A stretch of 64,000 nt of DNA from Channa striata (GCA_033026295.1 CM065170.1:15076040-15140039); one strand, 5' to 3'. Positions 1 through 12,852 are shown, numbered from the stretch's first letter. Numbers and translations are program-made. The notes: generated by a model not told the origin, from the letters alone.

Positions 1-147
1 GGTCTGCTCACAACCCAAACATTTCAGCTGCTAGTCATTTCTTATCAAGATATCTTTAAAAGCGCACTTGATTTCTCAGCCTCACTTTTCCCGCTTTGCA
101 TTTGTGAATGTTTTTCCATTCCTTCGCTTTTGTTGTTTATTTTACAG

Positions 148-339
148 GTTGGGTCCAGAAGATCTGAACTCGTCTGTCCTGGCACACACCACCGAAACAC
201 TGGACTACTCCCTGTCTGAAATCATACACACACTCACCGTTAACCGACCCTCTGCCATCATGGCCCACTATCACCTGCTGCTCAACAAGCTCAACAGAAG
301 GCACAAAGGAGCCAAGGCCAGCAAGGTTCACATCTCATT

Positions 340-375
<36 letters not shown>

Positions 376-2166
376 ATGGCACATACGAGAATACTAGTGG
401 GTCACAATAGAATAGGATGTGTATGCTTCTTCTTTGGAATGTTAAATTCGAAAAGTTCTTGATTTGGCAGAAGCTGGAGAGTACTGACTGGAGTCCTACC
501 ATGAAAAATACATGGAGAGAGCGAAATAACACTGAATCAAAGACTCAGCAACAGGTATGGGCAAATATAATACATGTACAAATATTATAAATACAATAAT
601 AACAGCAAAGAAAAGGGTTAGAGGCGGGTGACAGTTGCCGACCGTAGGGTTGGAGATTTGAGACCCGCTCTTCTTGATGACATGATGAAGTGTCCCTGTC
701 CAAGACACTAAACCCCAGACAGCCCATCCCCATCCCCCGGCCACGCAGCTCCAAGCCTGGTAGAAAATGGGGAAAATTGCCTAAAAGGGGCATCAGGTGT
801 AAAAAACTGTGCCAAATCAACATGCAGACAAATGATCCGCTGTGGCAACGCTGAAATTGTGGGAAAAGCTGAAAGGACAAAAAATGTATAACCACGAAAT
901 GTGGTGCTGACATTCAGGGTCCACACAGGAGAGATCATAGTGACGTGTGATTCTCTAGTGCCACATCGTGAGGTTGACCCTGATCATTCTTGGGTTTCCC
1001 AGCAACTGATCACTGCTCTTTTTTAGAATGAACCAACGCCTGCAAAGAGCTCCAAACAGACCAGCACACCTTTGGAGGCTCCACAGAGAGCCGAATGTCA
1101 GAGCAGTAGGAAGAGGTCCGAGGAAGTGTACAGACAGGACGACAGAGGAGACGATGAGAACCAGGCACGTTCTCCATCACTACCCCAGCTTCTACACTCT
1201 GCCTCCCCTTCTTTACCTCCTCACCTTCCCTCACCCTCCCCTGGCGCACCGTCACCTGAGGATGGAGGCGCTGACGAGGAGATTGCCATAACCTTGGAGA
1301 GAGAAGCGCTCTTTCCTGAGGGTAAGAATTTATTAGGCCATTTCAAACTAAGCAGTGCACACCTACTGTGCAGTGTGACATATCGATGTGTATCTTTGTG
1401 TGTTCCAGTTTCAGTATTTGGGGACAGGGAACTTGTCCATCTTTCTCCTCCTAAAAGCTCTGCATCTCAACTCTGTGACTCCGCCCCCTGCCAAGTCACT
1501 GTACCCACTGAGCCAATCAGAGACAGTAGCACATCGAGACCAAACAGACACTCACACCTGCTCAGGACAACACAATCAGACGGGGCGACAGACCCTGGGT
1601 CAGACTGCTTCCATGACAACCACCACCAAGATGACCATTCTCATTATCTGAGCATCAATGAGCGACTGGAGAAGCTGCAGACGTTTTACTCCTCAGAGAA
1701 GAACGCCATCTCTCCTGGGATGCTCCTGGAGGCTGACTCACACAGCAAACACTCGTCAGACAGAGACAACCTCAGCATCATGGAGACAACAAAGACGTCA
1801 CCCTCTGCCCTGCTACCACGCCTGCGCAACGTGGAGCTGAAAGACGGACGGGCCAGGAAGATGACGTGGGTGGGGTTGGGCCGACCGGGGCCCCCAGGAC
1901 TCCTGATCAACGGGTCTAAACCTCCAGCCTTCCCCCCACAGAGACAACATACTTTAGTCTTTAAGAGCCTGAGGCAGGAGAGGGGGAAGAGAAGAGACCT
2001 GACTGTAGTGGGAGGAGAGAGGGGCCTGGCAGGAGCCAAGAGGAATTCAGTTCAGATACGTTCGTCTCTCCAGCGTCAGGTGGCGGACCTGAATCTGCCA
2101 CTGCTTCCTACAGCCCTGCAGGGGAAAGGAGACAAGAAGAACCAGCTACACAACATGGACTACTGA
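148..2166 (+). CDS. AMPK-related Ser/Thr protein kinase, C-terminal exons only (HUNK-like)
   Basis: Three exons are supported: 148-325, 1027-1321 and 1409-2166 (stop 2164-2166). Acceptors follow tttacag, ttttag and ttccag, and the reading phase is kept across both junctions. The first exon reads LGPEDLNSSVLAHTTETLDY and continues to MAHYHLLLNKL. This matches the UBA-like/post-kinase helix region of AMPK-related kinases, and its EDL..SV..H.TE.L.Y spacing is closer to HUNK than to SNRK. The kinase domain must lie left of the window. The last exons are Ser/Pro-rich and low in complexity, with a short ordered-looking C terminus (SSLQRQVADLNLPLLP) ending MDY. The first exon runs into a CA microsatellite just after its donor. 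Substrate and partners cannot be read from this part. The family call is fairly sure; the paralogue is not. Confidence 0.72.
341..373. repeat. (CA)n microsatellite
   Basis: An uninterrupted CA run lies in the intron just after the exon that ends at 325. Confidence 0.95.
617..880. repeat. Dispersed teleost repeat in kinase intron
   Basis: This stretch contains the recognisable fish-repeat phrases 'tgtccctgtccaagacacta' and 'gtgccaaatcaacatgcaga' followed by 'aatgatccgctgtggc'. I know these from a common interspersed element of teleost genomes. It is diverged and has no coding capacity. The family name is not certain. Confidence 0.6.
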
Positions 2167-5100
2167 CACACACATGGCAGGAAGTGGATAGATGAAAGAG
2201 ACGAATGAGGTTAGACACAGGCTTCAGTTAAAAAGTGCTGACTGTGACACAGAAGAAAAGGCTCCTTATAAATAATCACACCCAGTTAGAGCAGCATGGA
2301 CTGCTGAGCTCTGCAGTCGTACTGGACTGTGTACGGACATTTGTAGAAACGTGACAAATTCAGCTACAGAAAGATGCGAAAGCAGTTTTTCCTTTTGTTT
2401 ACTGTTTTATTCGTGCATTGTTCATCCACAAGACTCCAAACACACAACATACAGTACAGTGTGTCTTTTTATACGCCGCAGTGCCAAAATCAATTCACAA
2501 GTGGTTCCCGACACGTTCATTTTTAGGAGGGACACACTCACCTGTATGGTTCCACTGTACTTGTTTTTACTGTTCTTAAATGCATTTTGTACGAACATCA
2601 AAAGTAAAAAACAATCTTCATGTCTACCTTAACTTCTTGTTACATGTGTTTGTGACAACTTTCCAAGTTGTATCTCATAAAGTGTGGATGTTCAACATGT
2701 GGCTAACAGCAGCTACATTTAATCAGGATAAAATATTGAAGTGGTCCACATGCAGATTCCAAAGACCATTAATTAACCCTGTCTTGCAGGATTTTTAAGC
2801 TTTTATAGTGTTTTTGATTTAGAGCTTAGCATCCATTCATTAATTACTGTTAAAGTTTGTAGTGTTTTCTAGAATATGAACAAGGACCAAAATAGGACCA
2901 AACCATGGCAATTATCCAAGTTCAGGAACAACTTTTTTGTACAGTGATGAATGAATTTATAAAGATATAAAGACGATTTCTTATCACTGTGATGTTATCA
3001 GTGAAGTGCTTCGAATTTCAAGCTTGAACACTTAGCTCTTAGTCGTCTTACCGCCCGTCCTCTCCCTCATAACCCCATCTGTCTACTCACTCTCTGTGCG
3101 TGTCCCAGTCTCTGGATTATTAATATTCAGGTGTGCTAAAAAGATGCGGAAGAATCTGGTTGCTGCTTCGTGGCACTCTTCGTGACTGCTGAATAATTCA
3201 GGGGCTGTTACCTGACACTCTGTTTGTCTGTGTGCGTGTGTCGGTGAGGTGCATGTTCTGCGTGTGCCCAATGAGGACAGATTGAACCCACTGATGTGGA
3301 CACGTCCCTCACTCCAGTTACATCTCTGGCTACTTAACAGTGATATGAACCACTAAGCTCTGATGCTGTATCAAACACACACATTCACACTGCACAATGG
3401 TAATGCACTGAACACGAACAGCTGCCTAACAGTCCACGTGCCAAGTTAAGTAAGTCTAAATGAAATACAGCGGTGCTTAATCCTAACATGATAATCCAGA
3501 AACATTTTTGGGTCATTTCTGTGTAACCAAGTTTTCTAAATGCATATTTGCTGCCATGCTGTGGGTCGAAACCATCCAAAAAAAAAGTTTCGCTAGGTCA
3601 AGCAACTATCCTGTCCACTGAGAACTGAGTGTGAGAGAACTGTATCTGGATGGTGCATGTCACAAACCAAAGAATTGGAAAAACAAAGTCTGGAAAATCG
3701 AACAGTGGCTACTGAAAGATTGCTTCCACATCTGAGCATGTGCCTGATGTGATGACATCCAAATTTCAACGTGATTGCACCTGGTTATCAGTTACATGTT
3801 CATTTATGCAAAAAGAAAGTGAAAGTCAACTCATAGCTTGCATCTCAGTACTTTGGAATCACATTCTCACCCTTTACTGTGCGTTGATTTTGCATCAGTC
3901 CAGTTATGACCTCAGGGCCAGTAAATTTAAAGATAGAGATACTTTCTCCGCTCTTGTCCTGAGGTGTATTCTCACCTTCGATCTTTGGTTACAGAGACCT
4001 ACTCCCTCCAACTACACTTGGTTCAGCTTCTCCCACTTTCACTTGCTGATCCAGCAGAATGTACGTTAAGCTGCAGCAACGTTTCACGCCCTGTTAGGGA
4101 AGATGCTATAGAGACGAGCAGTTGTGGTCAGTGAGAGTTAGTCATTTATATGTTTGTATGAGTTTATTATCGTCATTAAGGACATAAAGCAAGCCTTGAC
4201 TTGTCTGCTTGGCAGATGCCTCATCTGATGTTTGTTGTTTTAGGGCTGAGCTAGTTACTGATTAGAGAAGCCTCACAACAAAGAATGAAGGCCTTAAATC
4301 ATTTTTGTCTTCCCTAGTTCCCCTTGCAGTCCAGTCAAGCAATTTTTTGCCTTGTATCAGTCACATGAATTTGACAACTTTTTTCTAATGCTCCAGTTCT
4401 TTTTGTTATTTTTTCCATTTACTCTCAGCACCCTTATGAAAAAAATGCTTGTAATTAACCAAGTACTTCCAAATGTTGTCAGTTATCTGACTAAATTAAT
4501 TAAATGTCTGTTGCCATGGCAGTCAGTCCAGTAACCTAAGACTTTTTACCTAAACCACAATGTCAATCTCATGATGATGTAAGAGTTGAAGATTCACAAA
4601 AATCAGTTAGGAGTCATCCTCTGGGAATCAGGAATGTGTACAGAATGTCATGGCAACCCATGCATTTGTTGTACATGTTTCAGGTGCACATAAGCAGTGA
4701 GACAGCTGATTATGCCATATATAATCATCTTGCTGGCACAAAATATAAATATAGAAATATATTTGTATTTTACTATACAAATTAAGTTAAAAATATAAAA
4801 GACGTACATGAGATGAAGATGTGAAACCCACTTTCAAAATACAACAATTCTGCGCTGAAAACGGAAACCTTCAGTTTGTGTGTGATTGTGTGTGTGTGTG
4901 TGTATATGCTATCATGTCAGTGTGTATAGTCCTATTATCCCCGGTGAGAGATGTGTCTTTTGTTGTTTCATAGAATAAACGAAGGATTAAGAGCTGGCAC
5001 AAAAGGGCCTGTGAGCAGCTGCCCCCCACCGTTCATTTCCAGATACAGTAGATAACAAGTTGTTATTGTGTGCTCAAATTTCAATTTCAGTTAAGTTAAT

Positions 5101-5379
5101 TTCATGAGATCACTTTCAGTTGCATGTAAGATATTGTATCATTTATCAAATATCATAATTTGATAATGATTTTAGTTAGTCTAATATTGGTATTGATATG
5201 GAAAATGTTCCCTTGTGGTCACCTGGAGGCCACAGGGTTAGCGGTGCAGTGGTTACGCAATGAATGGATGGTGTTACCCCATTAGCACTTCAATAGTCTT
5301 GGGTGTCTGTGAGAATAATCGCCGTGCCCATCAAAGTGTTTGTGTATGTGTGTGTTCCGGCGTGTCTGGTTTCTAATGA

Positions 5380-5600
5380 CGGTCATCCATAATTGAGTGT
5401 GATGTCGCAGGGGGTGAGGGCCAGGGTGGAGCGGTGGATAGCAAAGCTCCAGCCTCTCGCCACCACCGTGTGTCACGGGGGTCATCGGCGCACAAAACGC
5501 CCGGCGCCGCAGGGCAGCAACCTGAGCCAAACACTGTTTAATTGATGCCACCACTGATTAACTGTCAGTTCAGGATCAACACCAGCTAATTCACTAAAAG
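5380..5600. other. GC-rich, possibly conserved non-coding block
   Basis: Sequence composition changes sharply here to GC-rich with several CpGs (near 5485-5515), flanked by AT-rich DNA with homeobox-like ATTGA/TTAATTG sites. No plausible exon was found. It could be a conserved enhancer or a small CpG island. Confidence 0.3.
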
Positions 5601-6189
5601 ACGCCCTGACCGGAGAGACACCGTGTCACTTTAACCTCAGCACCCTCACAGCAGGTTGACAGTCAAGAAAAGAGCAAGGTGAACAAAACTCAACGATGTC
5701 CATATTGGCAGTAAAAGCTTGTGCTTCTATCGAGGTTGTGTTCCGGGATTGGACAAAATAAAATTTTATTGGCACATTAGCGAACGGATTTGATAAATAT
5801 GTTGTCATATTGTTGAAAATAGGTTTGGTAAACTTTGTTATATGCCACAATGTGTAAAATTCTCATGCGATTCAACAGTTGTTTTGTTACCCGTGTGTTT
5901 TTAGAGGATAGGTTTACAATATTTCAAGTCTGCCTAAAAACAATAGTATGATGCCTACAGGGACACTGAAACAACTGTTGCTTGCTGTCATCATTTTCCT
6001 GTTCATACTGAGCTTGTACGGGTCCCTTCTTAACACATTCCACAGTCCAAACATTTCAAACCCTAGGACTTTGGAGAAAAAATAGACGTTCTGCTCTTTC
6101 TCGTATTTGCATCTTATGAAACAGAAACACTTCTATGATAGCACTTTGCTGTGATGTTTTCCTCCTCGACTTAGATTTTTGCTTGCCTT

Positions 6190-6252
6190 GTACGTCCCTT
6201 GTAAGTGGCTTTGGATAAAAGCGTCTGCCAAATGGCTAAATATAAATGTTAA
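6190..6252 (-). repeat. Short teleost interspersed repeat tail
   Basis: This is the reverse complement of the widespread fish motif 'catttggcagacgctttt' followed by 'atccaaagccacttaca'. Two further diverged copies lie at 41318-41375 and 42078-42130. Confidence 0.65.
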
Positions 6253-6734
6253 TGTAAACTTTAACTTTAAAGCTGACGTGTCCAAGTAGAGATAGTCTTT
6301 TTAGTACAAAATTCTGTCTTTGTCTTTGTGTTGGTGTTCCTCCACAGCTCTGCAAGTGTCTGCGGGATCATAAACACATAAAAAGGATTGGCTTCTAAAA
6401 AAATGAAAAGTTTAGAAGATAAACTCTTGATAACTCTGAATATTAAAGCCTCACTCTAAGTAGACCTTGGACAGCGTTTTCGTACTGAATTAAGACTGTG
6501 GGTCTGGTTTCCTAATAGGCACGATCAATTATTACAGCACACTGGCTTTTGTGTGTACTTTTTTGGACTACAAAAATATGAACATCTCCAATGAATACAA
6601 TTCTTAGTCCAGTTTGATTCTTTAACGGGAGTTAGCCCAGGCCTTATTAAAAAGTCTTTGGTAACACTTCATAAAGGGCCTATAGGGTGTAACGAATTTT
6701 TATAGCACAATTAATCTTTCCATTATCTGTAACT

Positions 6735-6960
6735 ACTTATCCTGTTCAGGGGACTGGAGTTTATCCCAGGTGTCACTGGGCGAGAGACAGGTCAAAAGTC
6801 CATGTCAACACCAGTGCAGAGAGACATGCACAGACAGACAAGTCACATTCACACCTATGGGCAATTTAGAGTCACCAGTTCACCTAACAGGCATGTCCTT
6901 GGACTGTGGGAAGAAACTAGAGTTACCTGGAGGAACAGTCCACACAGAATTCAAAGTGAG
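6735..6960 (+). repeat. Dispersed fish repeat ('gggcaatttagagtcacc' type)
   Basis: The stretch contains 'attcacacctatgggcaatt' and 'tagagtcacc', then 'ccttggactgtgggaagaaa', diagnostic phrases of a very common teleost interspersed repeat. Related relics lie at 22100-22250 and 36540-36835. Confidence 0.65.
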
Positions 6961-8603
6961 GAACTTTGCTTGTGAAGGTCCTAGTATGTGACATCTGCAA
7001 TGTTGAAAATGTAATAAATACTTTAAAGAAATAATTATGCATATGCCTGCAGAGCTGCTAGAGGAACAACACACACAACTATAAAACCTTATGTTATATT
7101 GACTCAAAAAATATTTAAAAAAGACAGTTTGTGGCATAATGAACATATAGCTCACCAATGGATAAGTTCAACATGCTGCAAAATTACCTTAAGAATCAAC
7201 TGCAAGCCTTTTCTTTTAATATTTTTTAAACAGATGTTAGTGACTTCCCCAGCAAAGATATATCTTCATTGTTTCTACAGTATGAAATATGTTTGGACTC
7301 AACAGTGCATTAAATCAAATCTATACACATGGTTTGACGGTGGCCTTAAGTTACACAACTGTTTAAAATATCGTGAACTCCATTAGGCTGATCCCAGACT
7401 AAAAGGTGGATCACATATTTAGTGGACGAGCAACCCTCTGGCTTGCTCACAGCACATTGTTTGGATGAATCATTGCTCAAGCAGAGTCATATTTCTACAT
7501 GAAAACAATCCTGTCAAGATAAGCGACCATGATCTGCTGCCAGCTGTTTTGACAGGCACAACTCAGCACCTACACATTCACCACTGAGGGCAGATCCAAG
7601 TCTGACATGCCGGGCCTCCTGGTTCCAAATATACTGACTATTAGATATACAAAGTTTATTAAAGACAAACCCTCCAAAGTTTCTTGCTTTGATGATCCCT
7701 GTCTCTTTCTCCTAAAGGTTCTATAAGGATTTTAGATTTCACTCTGAACGTTTTCACTAACTTCTTCTGAAGTGCTTGACGTATGATCCCCATGGGGTTC
7801 CTTTAAGAGCTGCGGTGAGTGAGAAGATGATAAAAACAAACACACACTCATTAGGATTTTCTGCCAGACAAACTTGTGGGCAAGGAGACAATCAATTACT
7901 GATGAAGTCTGTAACAGAAAGCAGAACTTCATGAGTCAGAGGTGTTAAGTTCAACACACATTGTCACTGTGACGAGGACTGTAAAAATTATAACTGCTGT
8001 GTTACCTATGAAGCCCATTTTGTGGAAAAATGTGGCCTAAAGCAACAGTTTTTAATTTAGTACTCCCAAATCCTCAAACGCAGTATCCAGAATGCATGCA
8101 GTCAAACCATGGAGCTACAATATGTCTTGATCTACAACCCCATCTGCTGAAGCCTTTCTGCAGTGCAGGTTGTTATTCAGATTTTCTGATTTGCTTTGGG
8201 CCCGCTGATCCAATCTAGAGACACTGAGGGAAAGATTTTAACCCCACCCATTGAATAAGGATGCAAATGCTGAAATAGGCAGCATTTGTTTTATTATTAA
8301 ATTATTTAATTATGTATCTACTCTTTTCATTTTTAATCAGGTTATATTTTGCATTTGTGTGTCTTAATCTAATGTTGGTAAGTGACACACACAGTGGATG
8401 GTTTCTGTTGTTATTGTTAGGAATATAATTCATTTGATTTAGCCTGATAGTGAACGGAATCTTTCCATTTTGAGGTTAGTTTTAAAACCACACAGTGTTA
8501 TAGATCAGAAAATATGTACTTTCTTTCTAAATGTGAACAGTGTGGATAGTTGACTGCTAGATGACTTGTCTTTAATATTTATAAAGAAATATATACAGGT
8601 TGT

Positions 8604-8700
8604 TGGGGCCTGGTAGGTTAATGGGTAGAGCATTGGGCTGGGCTACAGAAAGCAATGAGATCAAGTGTTCTTCACTTGCAGGTTGCAGACCTTGACTTTT
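8604..8700 (+). repeat. Degenerate interspersed repeat fragment
   Basis: Phrases such as 'ggcctggtaggttaatgggt' and 'agagcattgggctgggctac' resemble the tRNA-like head of a fish short interspersed element. It is heavily diverged. Confidence 0.35.
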
Positions 8701-8860
8701 GATGACCATTTGGTTTGACTCTAATAATTAATTACCATACATACTGCCGGGTAATTTGTAAATGTTACTATACTTTATGTTGTTGTTGTATTAAGAATAT
8801 TTTGTTCTTAGCCATTCAGACATGCTTTTAGCTGTGTGTTGTGTCTCATTGTCTTGATAG

Positions 8861-8947
8861 TCTGGAGATTTCATTGGACCCTGCACTGATTCAAGACCCC
8901 CTAACTGCCCCAGAACAAAACCGAGGCTCCTTCATGTTTCACACAAG
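8861..8947 (+). CDS. Orphan exon-like block, gene unknown
   Basis: An 87-base block (a multiple of three) sits between a good acceptor (ttgatag) and a GTACGG donor. One frame reads LEISLDPALIQDPLTAPEQN and continues to SFMFHT, which looks protein-like. A second frame is also open. No neighbouring exon of matching phase was found on either side, so it may be an internal exon of a gene with long introns, a pseudo-exon, or chance. I do not recognise the peptide. Confidence 0.3.
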
Positions 8948-11440
8948 GTACGGTGTTCTTTTCTTTGGATGATTCATTTTTCTGTCTGTGAACGTAGAGC
9001 TTTGTGACTTGTCAGTCTGCTGAGGTGATTTTAGGGTGCGAAAGTTGCACTGGGGTGAGGTATGTTAAGAGGTGGTTTTAATGTTTTGGCAACCCTTACA
9101 TTTCTATTATTAATATTATTAGAGAGACAGAAGATGCAAAGAATTTCATTACAGTGCTTAAGTCAAAGAAGATATTTTACACCACTGGACATAAAGACAA
9201 GTCAAATCCATTATCAACATGTTTATTTGATCATAGATGTAAGCACAAGGGCAGCATACCTCAGCTATGTCCACCTCTGTCACCAACCTGAACACAAGAT
9301 GAACTTGTGTTGTTACGTTGGTTTCCGACTACCTAAACTGCCTGTACAGCTTTTACTGACTAACTCTGACTCTTTATTCACCAGTTACGGAAGATGAAGC
9401 AACATATCCGCTGCATATAGTCTTGAATCTGACGTACACGTTTTGACAGCACCTTTTGAGTTATTGCGAGTGAGTTTAAAGCATGTGCTCTATGTGCCTT
9501 AAATCTGAGGTACTGTAAAGGTTTATTAGGTTGCAGTGTGAGGTAGTTGCTCTTTCTGAGAAATGTCTTAATTCTGTGAATGGTGTGTATTGTTGACATC
9601 ACTTGGTATCAGTTGGGAAGTGAGTTTGATTTAAAAAAAAAAAGTTAAAAGTTAAGAAATAAAGTTACTTATTACTTGTAAATGATTAGACACACAGTAA
9701 GTGCTTTAACTAACCAGTTCTGGTATTGCAGAACAGAGACATTTCCAAACTGCTCTATGTTGGTATCTATTGATATTAACAGAACTTTCACTTTACTCAA
9801 CCTTTTATATCTAATCATAAAATCTTAAGTTTCAGTCTCTGACACAGAAACATGGTTAAAGAAAATGTACTTTTATTTGTTTCTGGACAGTCCTTTCTTT
9901 TGAGGGTTAAATACAACAAAACAAGTAGCCACACTGACGCCCTGGGCTGTTTGCCAGAGCAGCATTGTACAAGAACTCGTCACAATTTAGACAGCTTAGT
10001 TCATTGATTCAGGGGGAATTAAGAAATTATTCCTTAGAAAGTGGTGCGTAAAAATGAAGAGCACAGTTTTCTTCTTAAAAGCAAAACTAAACACCTGGCA
10101 GCTTGATGAAAGACCTTTGTTTTAATGTCCCTCATATTTCTACCTGTTTAATGGTTTTGTTTTTATGAACGGCACCATCATTTCCCCTCACGCAGCTGAC
10201 TGACAAATATTTCTGTTAATATCTTGTTAAATTCCTTGTTGCATTTGCAATGGTTTGTAATGCTTTCAGCCTGGTGTGGACGTATTGAGAGCCAGAGCTG
10301 ATCTCCAAACTATCCCAGAGATAACACATGAAGCATGAGCCAATCAGCAAATAAGCAGCAAGGTTGAAAATTATACAGAAGACAAAATGCTACCTCTACT
10401 TTTGTGTATTCAGAGGTTTACGAGATTACAATAAGAACATTGCTGACTGGCACCATCGCTCTAGTTAACAAGGTATCTGTCCCACGTTTGGAAAACAAAA
10501 CCTGCTGTATAACAACATTTGAAGTTTAAAAAAAAAATGAAATGAAGAAATAATAAATGTATTTACACAGATAGATATACAGTCATACATTAACAGTACA
10601 CATGGTTCTGCACGTACTTAGACAGTGCAATGTACCCACCAGAAAAAAAAACTGTGCTGGTGGCAAAAGTCACAGTTATTGCCACGTCACTAAAATTCTC
10701 AGGCTCCAGAGTCCGTGATGTGGCGTTCTTCAAGAACGCATCGAATTCAACTTCAACTGTTCCACGCTTGTCTGTACAAGCCACTGTTGCAGCGCTGAGG
10801 TACTGGAAACCAACATGGGCTATGATGCTGGGTATTATGGCAGTAGAGTTGGATCTGTGCCCCAGGGTAATTGTTTCCTTTTTACCTTTTAATAATAATG
10901 CATGGAGACAATTACTGTATCTGCAGCCGGCTAGTCTATATGAGACGATTACCACTATGACTGGACATTCACATGCAAACTTCATGTACAGACTGACAAC
11001 CTCTAAATGAACTTGCACAAGGCAAGTACAAGGCTTTTCCAACAAATGATACACGGCTTATTTCAACATGTATTCTTCATAAACAGAGACCCAGGTATCA
11101 CACAGCTGCTATATGGCTGACAGGGACACCGCAGCAGACTCAAAATAGGGTTTAAAAAAAATTATTGGTGATGACTCATGATCCATTTCATTTATGTTTT
11201 AACTAAGCCAAAATTAAAATTAATCTTGAGCATAACTGGGACCTTTTTCGATTTTATGTCAACAGATACAGGGGATCTTAAACAGGAAAAAGTTTGTACA
11301 TGTAAACAAGACTGGCGACTTTTCACTGAGGCCAAAGGGGAATTTGAGAGAGTCAGATGACAACAAACTATATATCCTCTAAACTACAAATGAACTGAAA
11401 AACTGTTGAAAGAAAATGAAGAGGAGTAAAAGCTTGAAGA
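8948..11440. other. Gene-free stretch downstream of selenoi
   Basis: I see no supported gene. Overlapping frames on both strands near 10590-11054 are open but have no splice context or recognisable motif. Confidence 0.5.
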
Positions 11441-11458
11441 AAACAGCAGATTCTCATC

Positions 11459-11464
11459 TTTATT
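11459..11464 (-). other. selenoi: Candidate poly(A) signal of selenoi
   Basis: AATAAA on the minus strand lies about 240 bases beyond the SECIS element. It gives a 3' UTR of roughly 1.4 kb, enough to include the SECIS. Other signals cannot be excluded. Confidence 0.55.
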
Positions 11465-11704
11465 GGCCCTGCAGTGAAGACCAACATGATGAGAAGCCAA
11501 ATCCCATCTCCAGGCACTACTCTGTCTTCACCATGGAAACACAGGTTAAATCACAGTGTTAAACAGACTCAAAAACAAAAACAAACAAATCCTCCAAAAA
11601 CTATCAAGTTGTGTGATAGACCGTATAAAATGTGTGACAACAGTGTGTGTGTTTTTGCAGTGTGACACCAGGCGGTGTTGTGGCGTTTGAGGTGTCCAGT
11701 GCGA

Positions 11705-11770
11705 CGGCTTGTTCCCTCAGAGTGAGTCCGCTCCATTAGTGGTTTTTGGATGCACTCTTCATTCAAGCGC
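11705..11770 (-). promoter_or_regulatory. selenoi: SECIS element of selenoi
   Basis: Read on the minus strand, helix I pairs GCTTG (11768-11764) with CAAGC (11711-11707). The 5' non-Watson-Crick motif ATGA is at 11762-11759 and its 3' partner TGA at 11719-11717. Eleven bases after ATGA comes the apical run AAAAA (11747-11743). Helix II starts with GAGTG/CACTC. A small apical hairpin CCA/TGG follows the A run, which makes this a type 2 SECIS. Quartet, spacing and apical adenines all fit. It would recruit SBP2 and the selenocysteine elongation factor to recode the UGA at 12900-12898. Confidence 0.88.
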
Positions 11771-12245
11771 TGCAAAACTAAACCACACACCATTGCCATG
11801 GCAACACTGACATAAAATGATAGCAAATAAATGTACAAACAAACAAACAAAAACAAAATAAAAAATAAAAGAACAAATCAGCATGAAGACACGACACCTC
11901 AGAAGATAGGGAGAGCTAAGAGGCCAGTGCTAAGAGAGAGGTCACGGTGGATGGTTAGTAGAGTGTAAAAGGTCAGAAGTTACTGTCAATTCTTGCCCTT
12001 GTGAGTCAATATTCAACTTTTTACTAATGACTGCTGTCATTGTAGAGCTCAATGTGGAATTAATTGGAGGGAAATGTATACAATGTTTTTAAATGTTAAA
12101 GATTCACTTCACTTTGAAAATAAAATGCCCAAAACCCCATTAACACATACAGCATGTGTATACAAATATTAACATATATCGCAGAGATTTCCAACTGAAA
12201 ATCATCCTATGATTAGAAAAAAAAAAAAAAGAAGCTGATGTGACC

Positions 12246-12295
12246 TTTAAACTCTGGACACAGGATGTGTGAACTATATGTGGCCAGAGTTTAAA
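12246..12295. repeat. Inverted repeat in selenoi 3' UTR
   Basis: The arms TTTAAACTCTGG (12246-12257) and CCAGAGTTTAAA (12284-12295) are perfectly complementary over 12 bases. Four more pairs follow after one mismatch. It would form a stable hairpin in the selenoi transcript but has no SECIS quartet. Confidence 0.8.
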
Positions 12296-12485
12296 AATTT
12301 GGTCAAGTTTGAAACAACACTACTTGAGGCATTACTGTTAATAGAGTAAAACTGAAATGCCATTTTCCCAAGGCATATACATTCATAATACTAAGTGCAA
12401 CTGTTTGGGTGTGTTTATGTGTGGCTGTGTTTGTACTGAAATACCTATACCACAAGATATAAATAAGTTGCATGAATGCAGTACT

Positions 12486-12486
<1 letters not shown>

Positions 12487-12518
<32 letters not shown>

Positions 12519-12519
12519 T
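12487..12519. repeat. (GT)n microsatellite
   Basis: An imperfect GT/CA run lies in the selenoi 3' UTR. Confidence 0.9.
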
Positions 12520-12852
12520 TGCAAGGCTTGTCTGGGCTCCTGTCCTCATGACTGAAGCATATTTCCGTAGGAAACAATTGCACTTCATTGGCTCAACCAA
12601 GTTAGCCAATCATCAATAACCGAAGCCGGAGCCCCTGGGCCCGCCCCATCCCCAACAAATAGAATTGGGTTGGTTGGCAAGGACTATGTGTGCATGAGTG
12701 TCTAGTGTGTCAATATGTGTGTGATCAGAGAGTGAACAAGAGGGCCAAGGTCCATTCCACTTGCAGTGTCCTCATGGATGGAGGAGGGGAGGGGGAATGC
12801 GGTTTCCGCAGTGATGAGAGTGACGTGCCGGTAATTAGAGGAGGGGAGGAGT

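Larger units (their letters stand above)
2167..8860. other. 3' UTR of kinase gene, then gene-free sequence
   Basis: No reading frame here has coding character. The first several hundred bases are presumably kinase 3' UTR, but I could not fix a poly(A) signal. The rest is AT-rich with a GT microsatellite near 4881-4903, a GC-rich block at 5380-5600, and repeat fragments at 6190-6252, 6735-6960 and 8604-8700. Confidence 0.6.

Noticed and set aside
10590..11054. Overlapping long open frames on both strands (154 and 126 residues)
   Set aside because: No splice context, domain or signal peptide, and the peptides look like unselected translation. Complementary open frames arise by chance when stop trinucleotides are depleted locally.
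12594..12626. ATGATTGGCT...AGCCAATGAA hairpin as the selenoi SECIS
   Set aside because: ATGA and TGA flank a stem, but only six bases separate the quartet from the apical AA, too short for a SECIS. The element at 11705-11770 has the correct spacing.
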